From NCBI RefSeq assembly GCF_903645295.1, contig NZ_CAHJXM010000002.1:534001-598000 (forward strand): a stretch of DNA of 64,000 nt, written 5' to 3'. Positions 56,044 to 64,000 of this stretch are shown here, one piece after another. The stretch is from Bacillus sp. Marseille-Q1617 (GTDB taxonomy: Bacteria > Bacillota > Bacilli > Bacillales > Bacillaceae_B). Both the position numbers and the translations under genes were made by a program. The notes beneath the pieces were generated by a model, which saw only the letters and a program-made list of their open reading frames with translations, made no database searches and was not told where the DNA came from. Numbering within the stretch: position 1 is the stretch's first letter; each line of letters begins with the position of its first letter.

Positions 56044-56505
56044 ATGAGGAGACGAAAAAATCCAGTTCCTCTTTTACTTATTGGCGTCGTCGGGGGTATT
56101 CTCCTTTTTCTTTTCGTAAGCGTGCTCGGAAGTGGAGGAGGGGCATCCCCGGAGCAAGTCATTCAGGAATTTTATGAATATGAACAGAAAGGCGACTTCG
56201 GGAATTCATGGGAACTTTTTCATTCTGAAATGAAGAAAAAGTTCGGGAAATCTTCCTATATTCAAACAAAGAATCATGTGTTCCTCGGTCACATGGGTGT
56301 GGATACCTTCGAAGTGGAGGTGGGGGAGATTGAGGAAGTGAAGAACTTTGAGTTCAGTAAGGATGGTCCGACCTTCAAGGACGTGAGGTCAGCCGATGTG
56401 GATTTGCTGTTTGAAAGCCAGTTTGGAGAGATGACGATCAGTCAGATTTGCTATGTTGCCCAGGAAAAAGGTGAATGGAAAATTTTGTGGAACTATGATT
56501 TTTAA
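56044..56505 (+). CDS. Membrane-anchored NTF2-like protein, unknown
   Basis: 153 residues: basic N-terminus, one membrane helix (PLLLIGVVGGILLFLFVSVLG), then an NTF2/SnoaL-like domain (PEQVIQEFYEYEQKGDFGNSWELFHSEMKKKFG ... WKILWNYDF). Such domains often serve as extracellular scaffold modules. The function is unknown. ATG 56044 follows GGGTGAAAGG. Confidence 0.65.
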   Translation: MRRRKNPVPLLLIGVVGGILLFLFVSVLGSGGGASPEQVIQEFYEYEQKGDFGNSWELFHSEMKKKFGKSSYIQTKNHVFLGHMGVDTFEVEVGEIEEVKNFEFSKDGPTFKDVRSADVDLLFESQFGEMTISQICYVAQEKGEWKILWNYDF

Positions 56506-56577
56506 TTTTCAGGTTTTAGAAAGAAAAGTCGGGGTATTTAGAAACTAATTAACCATTCTAAAAAGGAGGGCTAGGCT

Positions 56578-56703
56578 GTGTCCCTACTATACGTGAAGGC
56601 TCGAGAAATGATGGAATTCGATGCAAAAGTCCAGCAGTCTCAGAACACGAATATCCGCCTGTTCCGTAAACCAAAGCCAGCACCTGTTCAGAAAAACAGA
56701 TAA
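56578..56703 (+). CDS. Small basic protein, 41 residues, unknown
   Basis: GTG 56578 with AAAGGAGGG seven bases upstream. The product starts MSLLYVKAREMMEFD and ends in a basic, proline-rich tail (LFRKPKPAPVQKNR). A terminator follows closely, which supports a real transcription unit. Confidence 0.5.
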   Translation: MSLLYVKAREMMEFDAKVQQSQNTNIRLFRKPKPAPVQKNR

Positions 56704-56726
56704 ACACCTCCCATCTTCCATTCCGG

Positions 56727-56758
56727 CAGTCTAATTATTGATTAGGCTGTTTTTTTAT
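56727..56758 (+). terminator. Terminator after the 41-residue protein gene
   Basis: Stem CAGTCTAAT / ATTAGGCTG with seven Ts. Confidence 0.8.
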
Positions 56759-56820
56759 TTATAAAAAGGTGATTTCTATTGTTAAATAGAAGGTTAGTAT
56801 AGCGAATGGAGATGATGAAA

Positions 56821-57378
56821 ATGTATGAAGATACGGAAATCCGCGTTGTCATCGGAGCAGGGGAATATTCGAATAACCCGACCTGGATGCAGACACAGGA
56901 AAATGATCTTAACCTGTTGAATCAAGGGGATTGGGACGCCTTGTTTTCTGAGAACAGCATCAAAGCAATCTTGGCAGAGCATGTGTGGGAGCATTTGACC
57001 TATGAAGAAGGCGTACAGGCTGCCCGGAACTGTTATACCTATCTGAAATCAGGGGGATATGTACGATGTGCGGTACCCGATGGGAATTTCCCTGATAAAG
57101 TATATCAGCAGATGGTACAGGTCGGAGGGCCGGGTCCAGAAGATCATCCCGCTGCCAGTCATAGAATCGTACATACTTATCAAACCCTTACCAAGATATT
57201 TGAAGAGGCTGGATTCGAGGTTCGCCTTCTTGAATATTGTAATGATGCGGGGGAGTTCGTTTTCAATGAATGGGATGAGGAAGAAGGATATATCTATCGT
57301 TCCAAGCGTTTTGACCACCGGAATTCAAATGGAGAGTTAAGGTTTGTGTCTCTTATTGTTGATGCAGTGAAGTCATAA
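56821..57378 (+). CDS. SAM-dependent methyltransferase-like protein
   Basis: About 185 residues from ATG 56821 (GGAGATGA upstream); ATG 56806 is also in frame. Class I methyltransferase features: IRVVIGAGEY as the SAM glycine loop, IKAILAEHVWEHLTYEEG, YLKSGGYVRCAVPDG and a C-terminal FEEAGFEVRLLEYCNDAGEF. It resembles a predicted methyltransferase group related to COG4627. Substrate unknown. Confidence 0.7.
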   Translation: MYEDTEIRVVIGAGEYSNNPTWMQTQENDLNLLNQGDWDALFSENSIKAILAEHVWEHLTYEEGVQAARNCYTYLKSGGYVRCAVPDGNFPDKVYQQMVQVGGPGPEDHPAASHRIVHTYQTLTKIFEEAGFEVRLLEYCNDAGEFVFNEWDEEEGYIYRSKRFDHRNSNGELRFVSLIVDAVKS

Positions 57379-57417
57379 AAAAATCAGGGGCCTGTTATAG
57401 GGAACCCTGATTTTTAA
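57377..57417. terminator. Bidirectional terminator
   Basis: AAAAATCAGGG / CCCTGATTTTT between convergent genes. Confidence 0.85.
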
Positions 57418-57419
57418 AT

Positions 57420-58340
57420 TTACTCCAAATCTTCACCGATGATCCGGACTTCTCGCTCAAGTTCCACATCAAACTTCTCTTTCACCGTTTTCTGCACGTG
57501 CTCAATCAAGGAGATATAGTCTTTTGCGGTTGCATTATCCTTGTTGACAATGAACCCGGCATGCTTTGTTGAAACCTCGGCACCGCCAAAGTTCGTTCCC
57601 TGCAGCTCGCTGTCCTGGATCAGTTTACCTGCAAAGTAACCGGGAGGGCGTTTGAATACACTTCCGCATGATGGGAATTCAAGCGGCTGCTTGGATTCTC
57701 TTTTATACGTCAGGTCGTCCATTACTGCTTTGATATCCTCGTATTCACCCGGCTTCAAGCTGAAAGTTGCCTCAAGGACGATATCGCCATTTTCCGAGAT
57801 GTTGCTGTGGCGGTAATCAAGTTCAAGGTCAGCAGCCGTACGTTTGACGAGTTCACCATGACGGTCGACCACATAGCAATAATCCAGTACATCCTTGATT
57901 TCCCCGCCGTAAGCACCAGCATTCATGAACAGGGCACCACCGACAGTTCCTGGAATCCCGCAGGCAAATTCAAGTCCGGACAGGCGTTCTGCCAGTGCAC
58001 GCCTTGATACATCGATGATCGCTGCCCCGCTTTGCGCCACGATCTGCTGGTCGTTTGTTTTAATATCATCAAAGTTCTTCAGATGAAGAACGATGCCGCG
58101 GATACCGCCGTCTTTCACAATCAGGTTTGACCCGTTTCCAAGCAGAGTGAACGGTACGTCCACCTTATTGGAAAGCTTCACGATGTTCTGTACTTCCTCA
58201 TAGGTTGTCGGGGTCAGGAAGAAATCCGCTTTTCCGCCGAGCTTTGTATAGAGGTGGTCCCTCAGCATCTCATCGCGCTTGATGTTCTCTGTATGCATCA
58301 CATTCAATAATTCTTTATAAACATTTTCTTTATTGTACAT
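57420..58340 (-). CDS. murB: UDP-N-acetylenolpyruvoylglucosamine reductase
   Basis: 306 residues. FAD-dependent second step of UDP-MurNAc synthesis in the cytoplasm. Motifs: [20 protein letters not shown] (FAD binding), [27 protein letters not shown], and catalytic SCGSVFKRP (Ser as proton donor). Type IIB-like layout. Ribosome site before the ATG is weak. It stands alone, apart from a mur cluster. Confidence 0.94.
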   Translation of the reverse strand: MYNKENVYKELLNVMHTENIKRDEMLRDHLYTKLGGKADFFLTPTTYEEVQNIVKLSNKVDVPFTLLGNGSNLIVKDGGIRGIVLHLKNFDDIKTNDQQIVAQSGAAIIDVSRRALAERLSGLEFACGIPGTVGGALFMNAGAYGGEIKDVLDYCYVVDRHGELVKRTAADLELDYRHSNISENGDIVLEATFSLKPGEYEDIKAVMDDLTYKRESKQPLEFPSCGSVFKRPPGYFAGKLIQDSELQGTNFGGAEVSTKHAGFIVNKDNATAKDYISLIEHVQKTVKEKFDVELEREVRIIGEDLE

Positions 58341-58470
58341 TCATGATCAGTCCCATAAAATATTTTTCTCTGGTTATAAATTCTACCCTCCCATTATATG
58401 ATGAAAACCCATGAAAGTTAAATGGTTTCCGTTGACAGTTTAAAAACCACCCCGAAGGTAGGATGTTCAT

Positions 58471-59184
58471 TTATAGTCCGTCAGAAAAATAATAAGCCTC
58501 ATTGATGAGGTGTCTAAAGGAAGTATTGCCGTCAAAGAATCTCGATTTCAGCCCTTTATCAGCTTCCGGGTCCTTCCCGTTTCGGGTAATCGCAATCCCG
58601 CTTATAGATTGGAAGGCTGCTCCGTGGCTGAAATAGATCACATCCCGATCTGCTATGATGATAGAGTAAACTCCGCCGGATTCCCTTAAACGATCCATCT
58701 TGTCAGTTGCCCTCTCAGATAAAAAGGGCTTTAGTTTTTCCTGGTCATATGTATGTGTGGAGAATTCAGCTCCAACGTTAATCTTCCCATTATCCACTGC
58801 CTTGAACAAGGCATCGGAAACAATATTATAGTCGGTTTTATGGAAAATGAATGTTGTCTCCTGGTTTAAACCGATCAAAAATAGGATTGGAGTAATAAAA
58901 CAAAAAATGGTGGTCCGCAATAGCTTTTTTCCAATCCCATTCTTTGCCACACTCAAAATAAAGAGCCATATGGTGGATAATCCAAGAATGCCGAGGGCTG
59001 GAAGCATGAGCAAAAACGTTAAAAAGAAGTCCCCGACAGCCAGTTTTGCATACAGCAGCAGGAAGGTTCCGCTCATGTAAAGAAGAAGGGGTACTTTGAT
59101 TCTTTTCCAGTCGTTCTTTCCGTTAAGTAAAAACGAGATATATCCAAGGAGCAGTGTTGTGAACAAGATCAATACTACAATCAT
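58471..59184 (-). CDS. Membrane protein, unknown
   Basis: 237 residues with about four transmembrane helices in the first 110 residues (VLILFTTLLLGYISFLL; VPLLLYMSGTFLLLYAKLAVG; FFLTFLLMLPALGILGLSTIWLFIL; TTIFCFITPILFLIGL), then a soluble domain of about 125 residues. No known motif. Unlinked to its neighbours. Confidence 0.6.
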   Translation of the reverse strand: MIVVLILFTTLLLGYISFLLNGKNDWKRIKVPLLLYMSGTFLLLYAKLAVGDFFLTFLLMLPALGILGLSTIWLFILSVAKNGIGKKLLRTTIFCFITPILFLIGLNQETTFIFHKTDYNIVSDALFKAVDNGKINVGAEFSTHTYDQEKLKPFLSERATDKMDRLRESGGVYSIIIADRDVIYFSHGAAFQSISGIAITRNGKDPEADKGLKSRFFDGNTSFRHLINEAYYFSDGL

Positions 59185-59249
59185 GTTTCTACCTCTCTCA
59201 TATAATGTAGTGTTTTTTCCAGTTTAACAGTTTTACAGGAGACAAATGT

Positions 59250-59277
59250 AAAAAGAACCCCCACTCAGGAGGTTCTA
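59250..59277 (-). terminator. Terminator of the cpdB-like gene
   Basis: Minus strand: AGAACCTCC / GGGGGTTCT followed by TTTTT. Confidence 0.8.
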
Positions 59278-59282
59278 AGACT

Positions 59283-61346
59283 TTACTTGATGAAATTGAA
59301 CGTCTGTGCAATCGATGAAATGAAGTTCGTCAAAAAGTTTCCTTTAGACTCCTTCTTTTCCTGTCCGGGATTCGTTGCATCACTCTGCTTGAACTTGATT
59401 GAATACTTGGCGAATCCGCTGTCTTCGGTGCGGATGTACTCGTATGTTCTTGAATCATGGAGGTATTTCTGAGCTTCAGGAGAAGTCTCGAATACGACAT
59501 TGACATCCCCTTTGATTGCAGCGAAATTCCAGTTGCCGTCTGCTTCAGGGTTGATTGTCCCTTTTTCCATGATGTAATCGATGATGACATTGCGGTTCTC
59601 ATCCGGTGATTGGATGATGATGTTCGATCCGTCGATGCCAGGGAAGTGTCCGCCGCCGCTTGCACGGTAATTATTCGTTGCCACGATGAACTTTTGATCC
59701 GGATCGATTGGCTGACCATTGTACTTAAGATTTTTGATTCTGTGGGAATCCTCATTGAACAGTTTGCCGTCTGTTCCGTAACGAACAGGTTTTGTCACAT
59801 CGATTTCATACGTGACACCGTCAATCACGTCAAAGTTATAGGAACGGAAATTTCCATTCACAAGGGACTGCTCTTCAGAAGTTGCTGTATCGATCTGGTT
59901 GAATTGTCCGGCCGACATCTCCAGCCATTCTTTCACTTGTGTCCCATCAATTAATACAGCCTGAAGGGTATTAGGGTACAAATAAAGGTCGGCAACGTTT
60001 TTGATTGCAAGCTCGCCTGCGGGGATGTCTGTGTAATAGGAAGCGTCCCCACGTGTTCCTGCTTTGAACGGTGCGCCTGCGGATAATACCGGAAGCCCTT
60101 CGTATTCAGTGCCCTTGATGTATTTTTCCACATACCATTTTTGTGCGTTCGTCACGATCTGAATGGAAGGATCATCTTTAACCTGTGCAAAATAGCTGTT
60201 GATCGGAGCGGTTGTTTCACCGACTGCACTTCTGACCCAGTCTACTGTGTGGTTATGGTCTTCCTCGATAGCTCCGAAAACTTCTTCATCGCGTTCAACT
60301 AATGGGTTACCGTCCTTATCCGCGATAGCCCGCGTGGAAGATTGGGAATTGACAACTGACCACTCTCCGTCTTTCAGTTCCAGCTCCAGGTCGACAAGAC
60401 CAAGGTGGCTTCCCCAGTAACCTGGCATAACGGAAGCGACACCATTGATCGTTCCTTTGTTTACGTCTACCCCTTCGATGCCAGCATACGATTCAGAAGG
60501 GAAGACCCCGTGGGAATGACCGAACAGGATGGCGTCGATCCCTTCCACTTTTGACAGGGAATAAGTAGCATTCTCTTCGATACCTTCATCAGTTACATTT
60601 CCTATTCCGGAGTGAGGAATGGCGACAATGATATCGGCACCTTTTTCTTTCATCTCAGGAACGAATTTATTTGCTGATTCCACGATATCTTTTGCAATCA
60701 CTTTTCCTTCAAGGTTCGCTTTATCCCACTGCATGATCTGTGGAGGGGTGAACCCGATGACACCGACCTTAAGGGTATGTTTTTCCCCGTCTTCATCGAC
60801 TACTTCACGGTCAAGAATTTCATAAGGTGTAAAGTAATTCTCATCGTCACTCGGATCGCTATTTCCGTCATCTTTATAAACATTGGCGTTTACATATGGA
60901 AAACCAGAGCCTTTTAAAGAAGTTTGAAGAAAATCCAGTCCATAGTTGAACTCGTGGTTTCCGATGTTCGCTGCATCATAATCAAGCAGATTCATCGCTT
61001 TATATACCGGGTGAGTCTCACCGTCTTGCAGCGGATCCACTTTTGCCACGTAATCCCCCAGTGGGTTCCCTTGAATCAGGTCGCCGTTATCGAATAACAG
61101 GCTGTTATTTACTTCTTCACGCGCGTTTTTTATAAGAGTGGCTGTTTTGACAAGTCCATAGCTGTTTGTTTCTTTATCTTGATAATAATCATAGTTGGCA
61201 AGGTTTACGTGTATATCCGTTGTTTCCAAAATACGAAGCTTCACCAAGTCCTGATCCATGACATCAGCGTACGTAATGGAAGGAGCGGCTTGAGGGATGA
61301 GAAGTCCTAGAGCTAAAGCAGTACCAACGACTTTTTTCTTATTCAA
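59283..61346 (-). CDS. cpdB: Secreted 2',3'-cyclic-nucleotide 2'-phosphodiesterase/3'-nucleotidase
   Basis: 687 residues. Signal peptide (ALALGLLIPQAAPSITYA), a metallophosphatase domain (LRILETTDIHVNLANYDYY, DNGDLIQGNPLGDYV, NIGNHEFNYGLDFL, FGHSHGVFPS), and the 5'-nucleotidase C-terminal domain (LPVLSAGAPFKAGTRGD, FIVATNNYRASGGGHFPG). Releases phosphate and nucleosides from RNA-derived nucleotides outside the cell; corresponds to the N-terminal half of YfkN. C-terminal tail PGQEKKESKGNFLTNFISSIAQ has no LPXTG. It is the second nucleotidase in the window. Confidence 0.92.
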   Translation of the reverse strand: MNKKKVVGTALALGLLIPQAAPSITYADVMDQDLVKLRILETTDIHVNLANYDYYQDKETNSYGLVKTATLIKNAREEVNNSLLFDNGDLIQGNPLGDYVAKVDPLQDGETHPVYKAMNLLDYDAANIGNHEFNYGLDFLQTSLKGSGFPYVNANVYKDDGNSDPSDDENYFTPYEILDREVVDEDGEKHTLKVGVIGFTPPQIMQWDKANLEGKVIAKDIVESANKFVPEMKEKGADIIVAIPHSGIGNVTDEGIEENATYSLSKVEGIDAILFGHSHGVFPSESYAGIEGVDVNKGTINGVASVMPGYWGSHLGLVDLELELKDGEWSVVNSQSSTRAIADKDGNPLVERDEEVFGAIEEDHNHTVDWVRSAVGETTAPINSYFAQVKDDPSIQIVTNAQKWYVEKYIKGTEYEGLPVLSAGAPFKAGTRGDASYYTDIPAGELAIKNVADLYLYPNTLQAVLIDGTQVKEWLEMSAGQFNQIDTATSEEQSLVNGNFRSYNFDVIDGVTYEIDVTKPVRYGTDGKLFNEDSHRIKNLKYNGQPIDPDQKFIVATNNYRASGGGHFPGIDGSNIIIQSPDENRNVIIDYIMEKGTINPEADGNWNFAAIKGDVNVVFETSPEAQKYLHDSRTYEYIRTEDSGFAKYSIKFKQSDATNPGQEKKESKGNFLTNFISSIAQTFNFIK

Positions 61347-61608
61347 CAGTATCTCCCCTAAAATATGTATTTTATTGCAAACACTTACATAGTAGCACTT
61401 AATTGTAAAAATAGAATGGTTGAAAAGTAGTGTTTTTTTGAATAGTGTAATAGTTTGTAAAGGAAAGCAATGTGCTAAATAGGGGACTACCTTTTCATGT
61501 AAAAATAAGTTAGGATTGAACGTATAAAAACATCTGTTATAACATCTTTTTATCTATTAAATTGCACAACTCCTTCATATAGTATAAGAGGGGAGAGGAG
61601 GAAACGAA

Positions 61609-62511
61609 ATGGCTCGCTTGTATATGGCCCTGATCGGGTTAAGTCTGATCTGGGGAATGTCCTTTGTCTTCATAAAGTGGTTGATCGAGCCGGCAGGCGT
61701 ATGGGGAACGACATTTCTGCGCTGCATCGCCGGGGCTCTTGTGCTGCTGCCGATCTTTTTCATTCAAAGACGCAAAGGGGAGAAGAAACCGCTGCCGATA
61801 TGGAAGCTGATTGTTGTCGGCATCGGGAACGCGGCTCTACCCTGGACCCTGATTGCATTAAGTGAAACACAGATTAATAGTAATACAGCCTCTATTCTGA
61901 ACGCGACGACTCCAATATGGACGGGGCTCATTGGCTTTTTACTGTTTTCAGTCGTGCTGACAAGCTTTCAGTGGATCGGGATCTTGGTTGGTTTCATTGG
62001 AATTTTAGTATTGATGAATTTTGAAGTGAGCGGGATTTTCAGTTCTGACTTTGTCGGAGTGGGTACGATGATCCTTGCGACTGTGAGCTATGCGTTTTCT
62101 TCTCAATTTACGAAAAAATATCTGGCAGGAACGAGTGTCGTCACCATTTCGACGTTTCAACTGTTGATTGGTGCAGCAATCGGCTTTATAGGAATGCTGG
62201 TGACTCAGCCAATTGAAGTTGGAAGCCTGTTTACTGGTGAAGCTTTACTTGGAATCATCGGTCTTGGCTGTTTCGGATCTGGAATTGCGACGCTGCTTTA
62301 CTTTTATATCATGACAAATGGAAGCCCGGAATTTGCCTCCACGGTCACCTACTTGATTCCGGGGACTGCAATGATTTGGGGATTTGTGCTGCTCGGAGAA
62401 CCGGTTACGCATAATTTGATTCTTGGTCTTTTGATCATTTTTGCGGGGGTATTTTTGTCTTCGAGAAAGTCTAAAAAGGCGCTTGCTTCCCTTACCGTAG
62501 GGACCAGGTGA
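61609..62511 (+). CDS. EamA-family (DMT) transporter
   Basis: 300 residues, ten predicted transmembrane segments as two EamA repeats (IGLSLIWGMSFVFIKWL; GTMILATVSYAFSSQFTKKYL). Probably a metabolite exporter; substrate unknown. ATG 61609 follows GAGAGGAGGAAA. Its stop is six bases from the second paired palindrome element. Confidence 0.85.
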   Translation: MARLYMALIGLSLIWGMSFVFIKWLIEPAGVWGTTFLRCIAGALVLLPIFFIQRRKGEKKPLPIWKLIVVGIGNAALPWTLIALSETQINSNTASILNATTPIWTGLIGFLLFSVVLTSFQWIGILVGFIGILVLMNFEVSGIFSSDFVGVGTMILATVSYAFSSQFTKKYLAGTSVVTISTFQLLIGAAIGFIGMLVTQPIEVGSLFTGEALLGIIGLGCFGSGIATLLYFYIMTNGSPEFASTVTYLIPGTAMIWGFVLLGEPVTHNLILGLLIIFAGVFLSSRKSKKALASLTVGTR

Positions 62512-62516
62512 GAATT

Positions 62517-62590
62517 TAAACAAACGTTTGATTAAGATTTGGGAGCCCAGTGCTGACAGGGTTTCCTGTACTTAAACAAACGTTTGTTTT
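62517..62590. repeat. Paired AAACGTTTGTTT palindromes, 56 bp apart (pair 2)
   Basis: Words TTTAAACAAACGTTTGATTA (62516-62535) and TTAAACAAACGTTTGTTT (62572-62589), ACGT centres 56 bases apart, in inverted orientation to pair 1 near 29811. The 36-base centres of the two pairs are unrelated. In the gap before the DegV gene. Confidence 0.65.
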
Positions 62591-62752
62591 ATTTTTGGGG
62601 AAGTGATTTTTCAGGTGAAGTGGTGCAATCGAAAGAACTTTCATATAAAATGAGAAAGATACATAGGTTAGAGTAGACAAGTTATCAGCAGGGTCTGATG
62701 AGGTGCCGGATGCTGATTGAATTTAAAATAAAGAAGTAGAGGGGTAACAATT

Positions 62753-63604
62753 ATGAAAACGGCAATTGTAACGGATAGTACAGCCTACATCCCGAAAGAA
62801 TTGCGCGAGTCTTTAAACATACACATGATCCCGCTGAGCGTCATCCTTGGCGGGGAGACATACCGTGAAGAAATCGATATTACTGCCAATGAATTCTATG
62901 AAGAGGTTGTCAGTCAGGACAAGCTGCCGACCACATCCCAGCCGCCGGTCGGTGAATTTGTGGAGCTGTTTGAAAAACTGGCGCGTGACTACGATGCGGT
63001 CGTGTCTATTCACTTATCCAGCGGCATCAGCGGCACCTACCAGGGAGCGGTGCAGGCAGGAGAAATGGTTGAGGGAATCAAGGTCTATCCATATGATTCG
63101 GAAATCAGCTGCATGATACAGGGATTCTATGCTCTCGAGGGTGCCAAGCTTGCCCGTGAAGGAAAAGGTGCAGAAGATATCGTCAGGTTGCTGGATGAAA
63201 TGAAGCGGTCGGTTCAGGCATACTTCATGGTTGATGATTTGGCTCATCTGCAACGCGGCGGTCGTCTATCACAGGCGCAGGCAATCATCGGAAGCTTACT
63301 GCAGGTAAAGCCTTTGCTGCATTTTGTTGATAAAGTCATCGTGCCATTTGAGAAAATCCGAACTCGCAAGAAGGCATTGAAGCGGGTGGAAGGATTGTTG
63401 GAAGAGGCAGTGAAGGACGGCGGTTCTTATCAAGCTTCGATTATCCATGCTAATCGTGAAGATGAAGCGGTGGTGTGGATGAAGGAGTTATCTGAGAAGT
63501 ATCCGAATGTGGAGTTTGATGTGAGTTATTTTGGCCCGGTGATCGGTACTCATTTGGGTGAAGGCTCGATGGGGATGGGCTGGGCTAGGAAGATTAGTGG
63601 ATAA
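62753..63604 (+). CDS. DegV-family fatty-acid-binding protein
   Basis: 283 residues. DegV fold: IVTDSTAYIPKEL at the N-terminus, LPTTSQPPVGEF, VSIHLSSGISGTYQGA, and DLAHLQRGGRLS, residues lining the fatty-acid head-group site. FakB-type members present fatty acids to FakA kinase; no fakA is nearby. ATG 62753 follows GAGGGG. Confidence 0.88.
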   Translation: MKTAIVTDSTAYIPKELRESLNIHMIPLSVILGGETYREEIDITANEFYEEVVSQDKLPTTSQPPVGEFVELFEKLARDYDAVVSIHLSSGISGTYQGAVQAGEMVEGIKVYPYDSEISCMIQGFYALEGAKLAREGKGAEDIVRLLDEMKRSVQAYFMVDDLAHLQRGGRLSQAQAIIGSLLQVKPLLHFVDKVIVPFEKIRTRKKALKRVEGLLEEAVKDGGSYQASIIHANREDEAVVWMKELSEKYPNVEFDVSYFGPVIGTHLGEGSMGMGWARKISG

Positions 63605-63614
63605 TGGTTGGGAG

Positions 63615-63647
63615 GTCAGGTGCTGGTTTGGTGCCTGGCTTTTTTTG
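63615..63647 (+). terminator. Terminator of the DegV gene
   Basis: Hairpin CAGGTGC / GTGCCTG with seven Ts; two wobble pairs. Confidence 0.65.
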
Positions 63648-63689
63648 TGGGAAAATTTGGACTTGAGTTGAGATGAGGTGATTTAGATT

Positions 63690-63802
63690 GTGCCAGGAAC
63701 AATGTGGCCTTAATGTGCCAGGAACAAATAAGTAGATTTGTGCCAGGTACAATCGGGCTTGTTTGTGCCAGGAACAAATAAGTAGAATTGTGCCTGGCAC
63801 AG
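63690..63802. repeat. REP-like cluster next to the RAYT gene
   Basis: Five words GTGCCAGGAACAA, GTGCCAGGAACAA, GTGCCAGGTACAA, GTGCCAGGAACAA and GTGCCTGGCACAG spaced 20-28 bases, with ATAAGTAGA repeated between. They precede the transposase start by 84 bases. Confidence 0.75.
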
Positions 63803-63885
63803 GTTTATTATGTGAAATGCAGGAAAATGAAAAAGTTTGTCGAATATATTTTATGAATTCAATAATAAATAGAAAGGAAGATTCA

Positions 63886-64000
63886 ATGGGAAGAGAACCT
63901 CGAGTTTGGTTCCCTGGTGCGGTTTTTCATATTACTGCCAGGGGGAACAGGAAAAATAATATTTTTAGGGACAGCAAGGATTACCACCATTATTTATCAC
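63886..64000 (+). CDS. REP-associated tyrosine transposase (RAYT/Y1_Tnp), 5' part only
   Basis: ATG 63886 after GAAAGGAAG; 38 codons then the window ends. The frame MGREPRVWFPGAVFHITARGNRKNNIFRD is the standard N-terminus of IS200-like RAYT proteins, which nick and move single-stranded REP elements with an HUH active site. The catalytic residues lie beyond the edge. The palindromic cluster just upstream fits this role. Confidence 0.85.
   Translation, partial: MGREPRVWFPGAVFHITARGNRKNNIFRDSKDYHHYLS

Overview
The window looks like the chromosome of a member of the Bacillaceae (Bacillus sensu lato, possibly a Rossellomorea-type marine or soil species; the genus is inference). Reasons: strong AGGAGG-type ribosome binding sites with many GTG and TTG starts, Bacillus-type lipoproteins, an S-box (SAM) riboswitch ahead of metNIQ, cre-like CcpA sites, an MecA-like PBP3, a Vpr-like subtilase, and DUF1659/DUF2922 and DUF4259 proteins. 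Most genes are intact and densely packed. No tRNA, rRNA, CRISPR array or complete insertion sequence was seen.

Layout. 0-5 kb: orphan sporulation-type histidine kinase, UDP-glucose dehydrogenase, and a three-gene operon of two prepilin-like proteins plus a PilX-like protein. 5-9.3 kb: a STAS protein, a SCO1/SenC lipoprotein, and a sulfonate/taurine-type ABC importer on the minus strand. 9.3-29 kb: a large galactoside utilisation region with a sodium:sugar symporter, galK-galE-galT (each overlapping the next), GH42 beta-galactosidase, galM, a glutamate dehydrogenase set among them, then a sugar-binding lipoprotein, two permeases (the second frameshifted), GH36 alpha-galactosidase and a LacI-family regulator. 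Three promoters in this region share near-identical palindromes (TTTTAGTAAAA type) and cre-like sites, which suggests one local regulon under the LacI protein plus CcpA. 29-33 kb: a DUF1659/DUF2922 pair and SAM-riboswitch-controlled metNIQ. 33-38 kb: ugpCAEB (glycerol-3-phosphate type ABC importer). 38-45 kb: two large secreted enzymes, a Vpr-like protease and a nuclease/5'-nucleotidase fusion with cell-wall-binding repeats. 45-52.7 kb: trhO, pbpC, a reductase-like SDR, ppaC and a glyoxalase-fold protein. 52.7-56 kb: two paralogous PlcR-like (HTH plus TPR) regulators, with a CBS-domain protein overlapping the second, set within three copies of a noncoding unit. 56-64 kb: small hypothetical proteins, a methyltransferase-like protein, murB, a second secreted nucleotidase (cpdB), an EamA transporter, a DegV protein, and the start of a REP-associated tyrosine transposase (RAYT) cut by the window edge.

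The intergenic DNA is unusually rich in repeat families: (1) a ~131-137 bp foldback element in four copies with compensatory changes in its stems; (2) REP-like palindromes (GTGCCAGGCACAA and GTACCAGGTACA types) in five clusters, one beside the RAYT; (3) near-identical GAGGGACGGGCC terminator hairpins; (4) two pairs of AAACAAACGTTTGTTT-type palindromes whose centres are exactly 56 bp apart in both places; (5) the triplicated unit around the PlcR-like genes, which reads as a minus-strand small RNA with its own terminator. The last is the best candidate for an undescribed system in this window.
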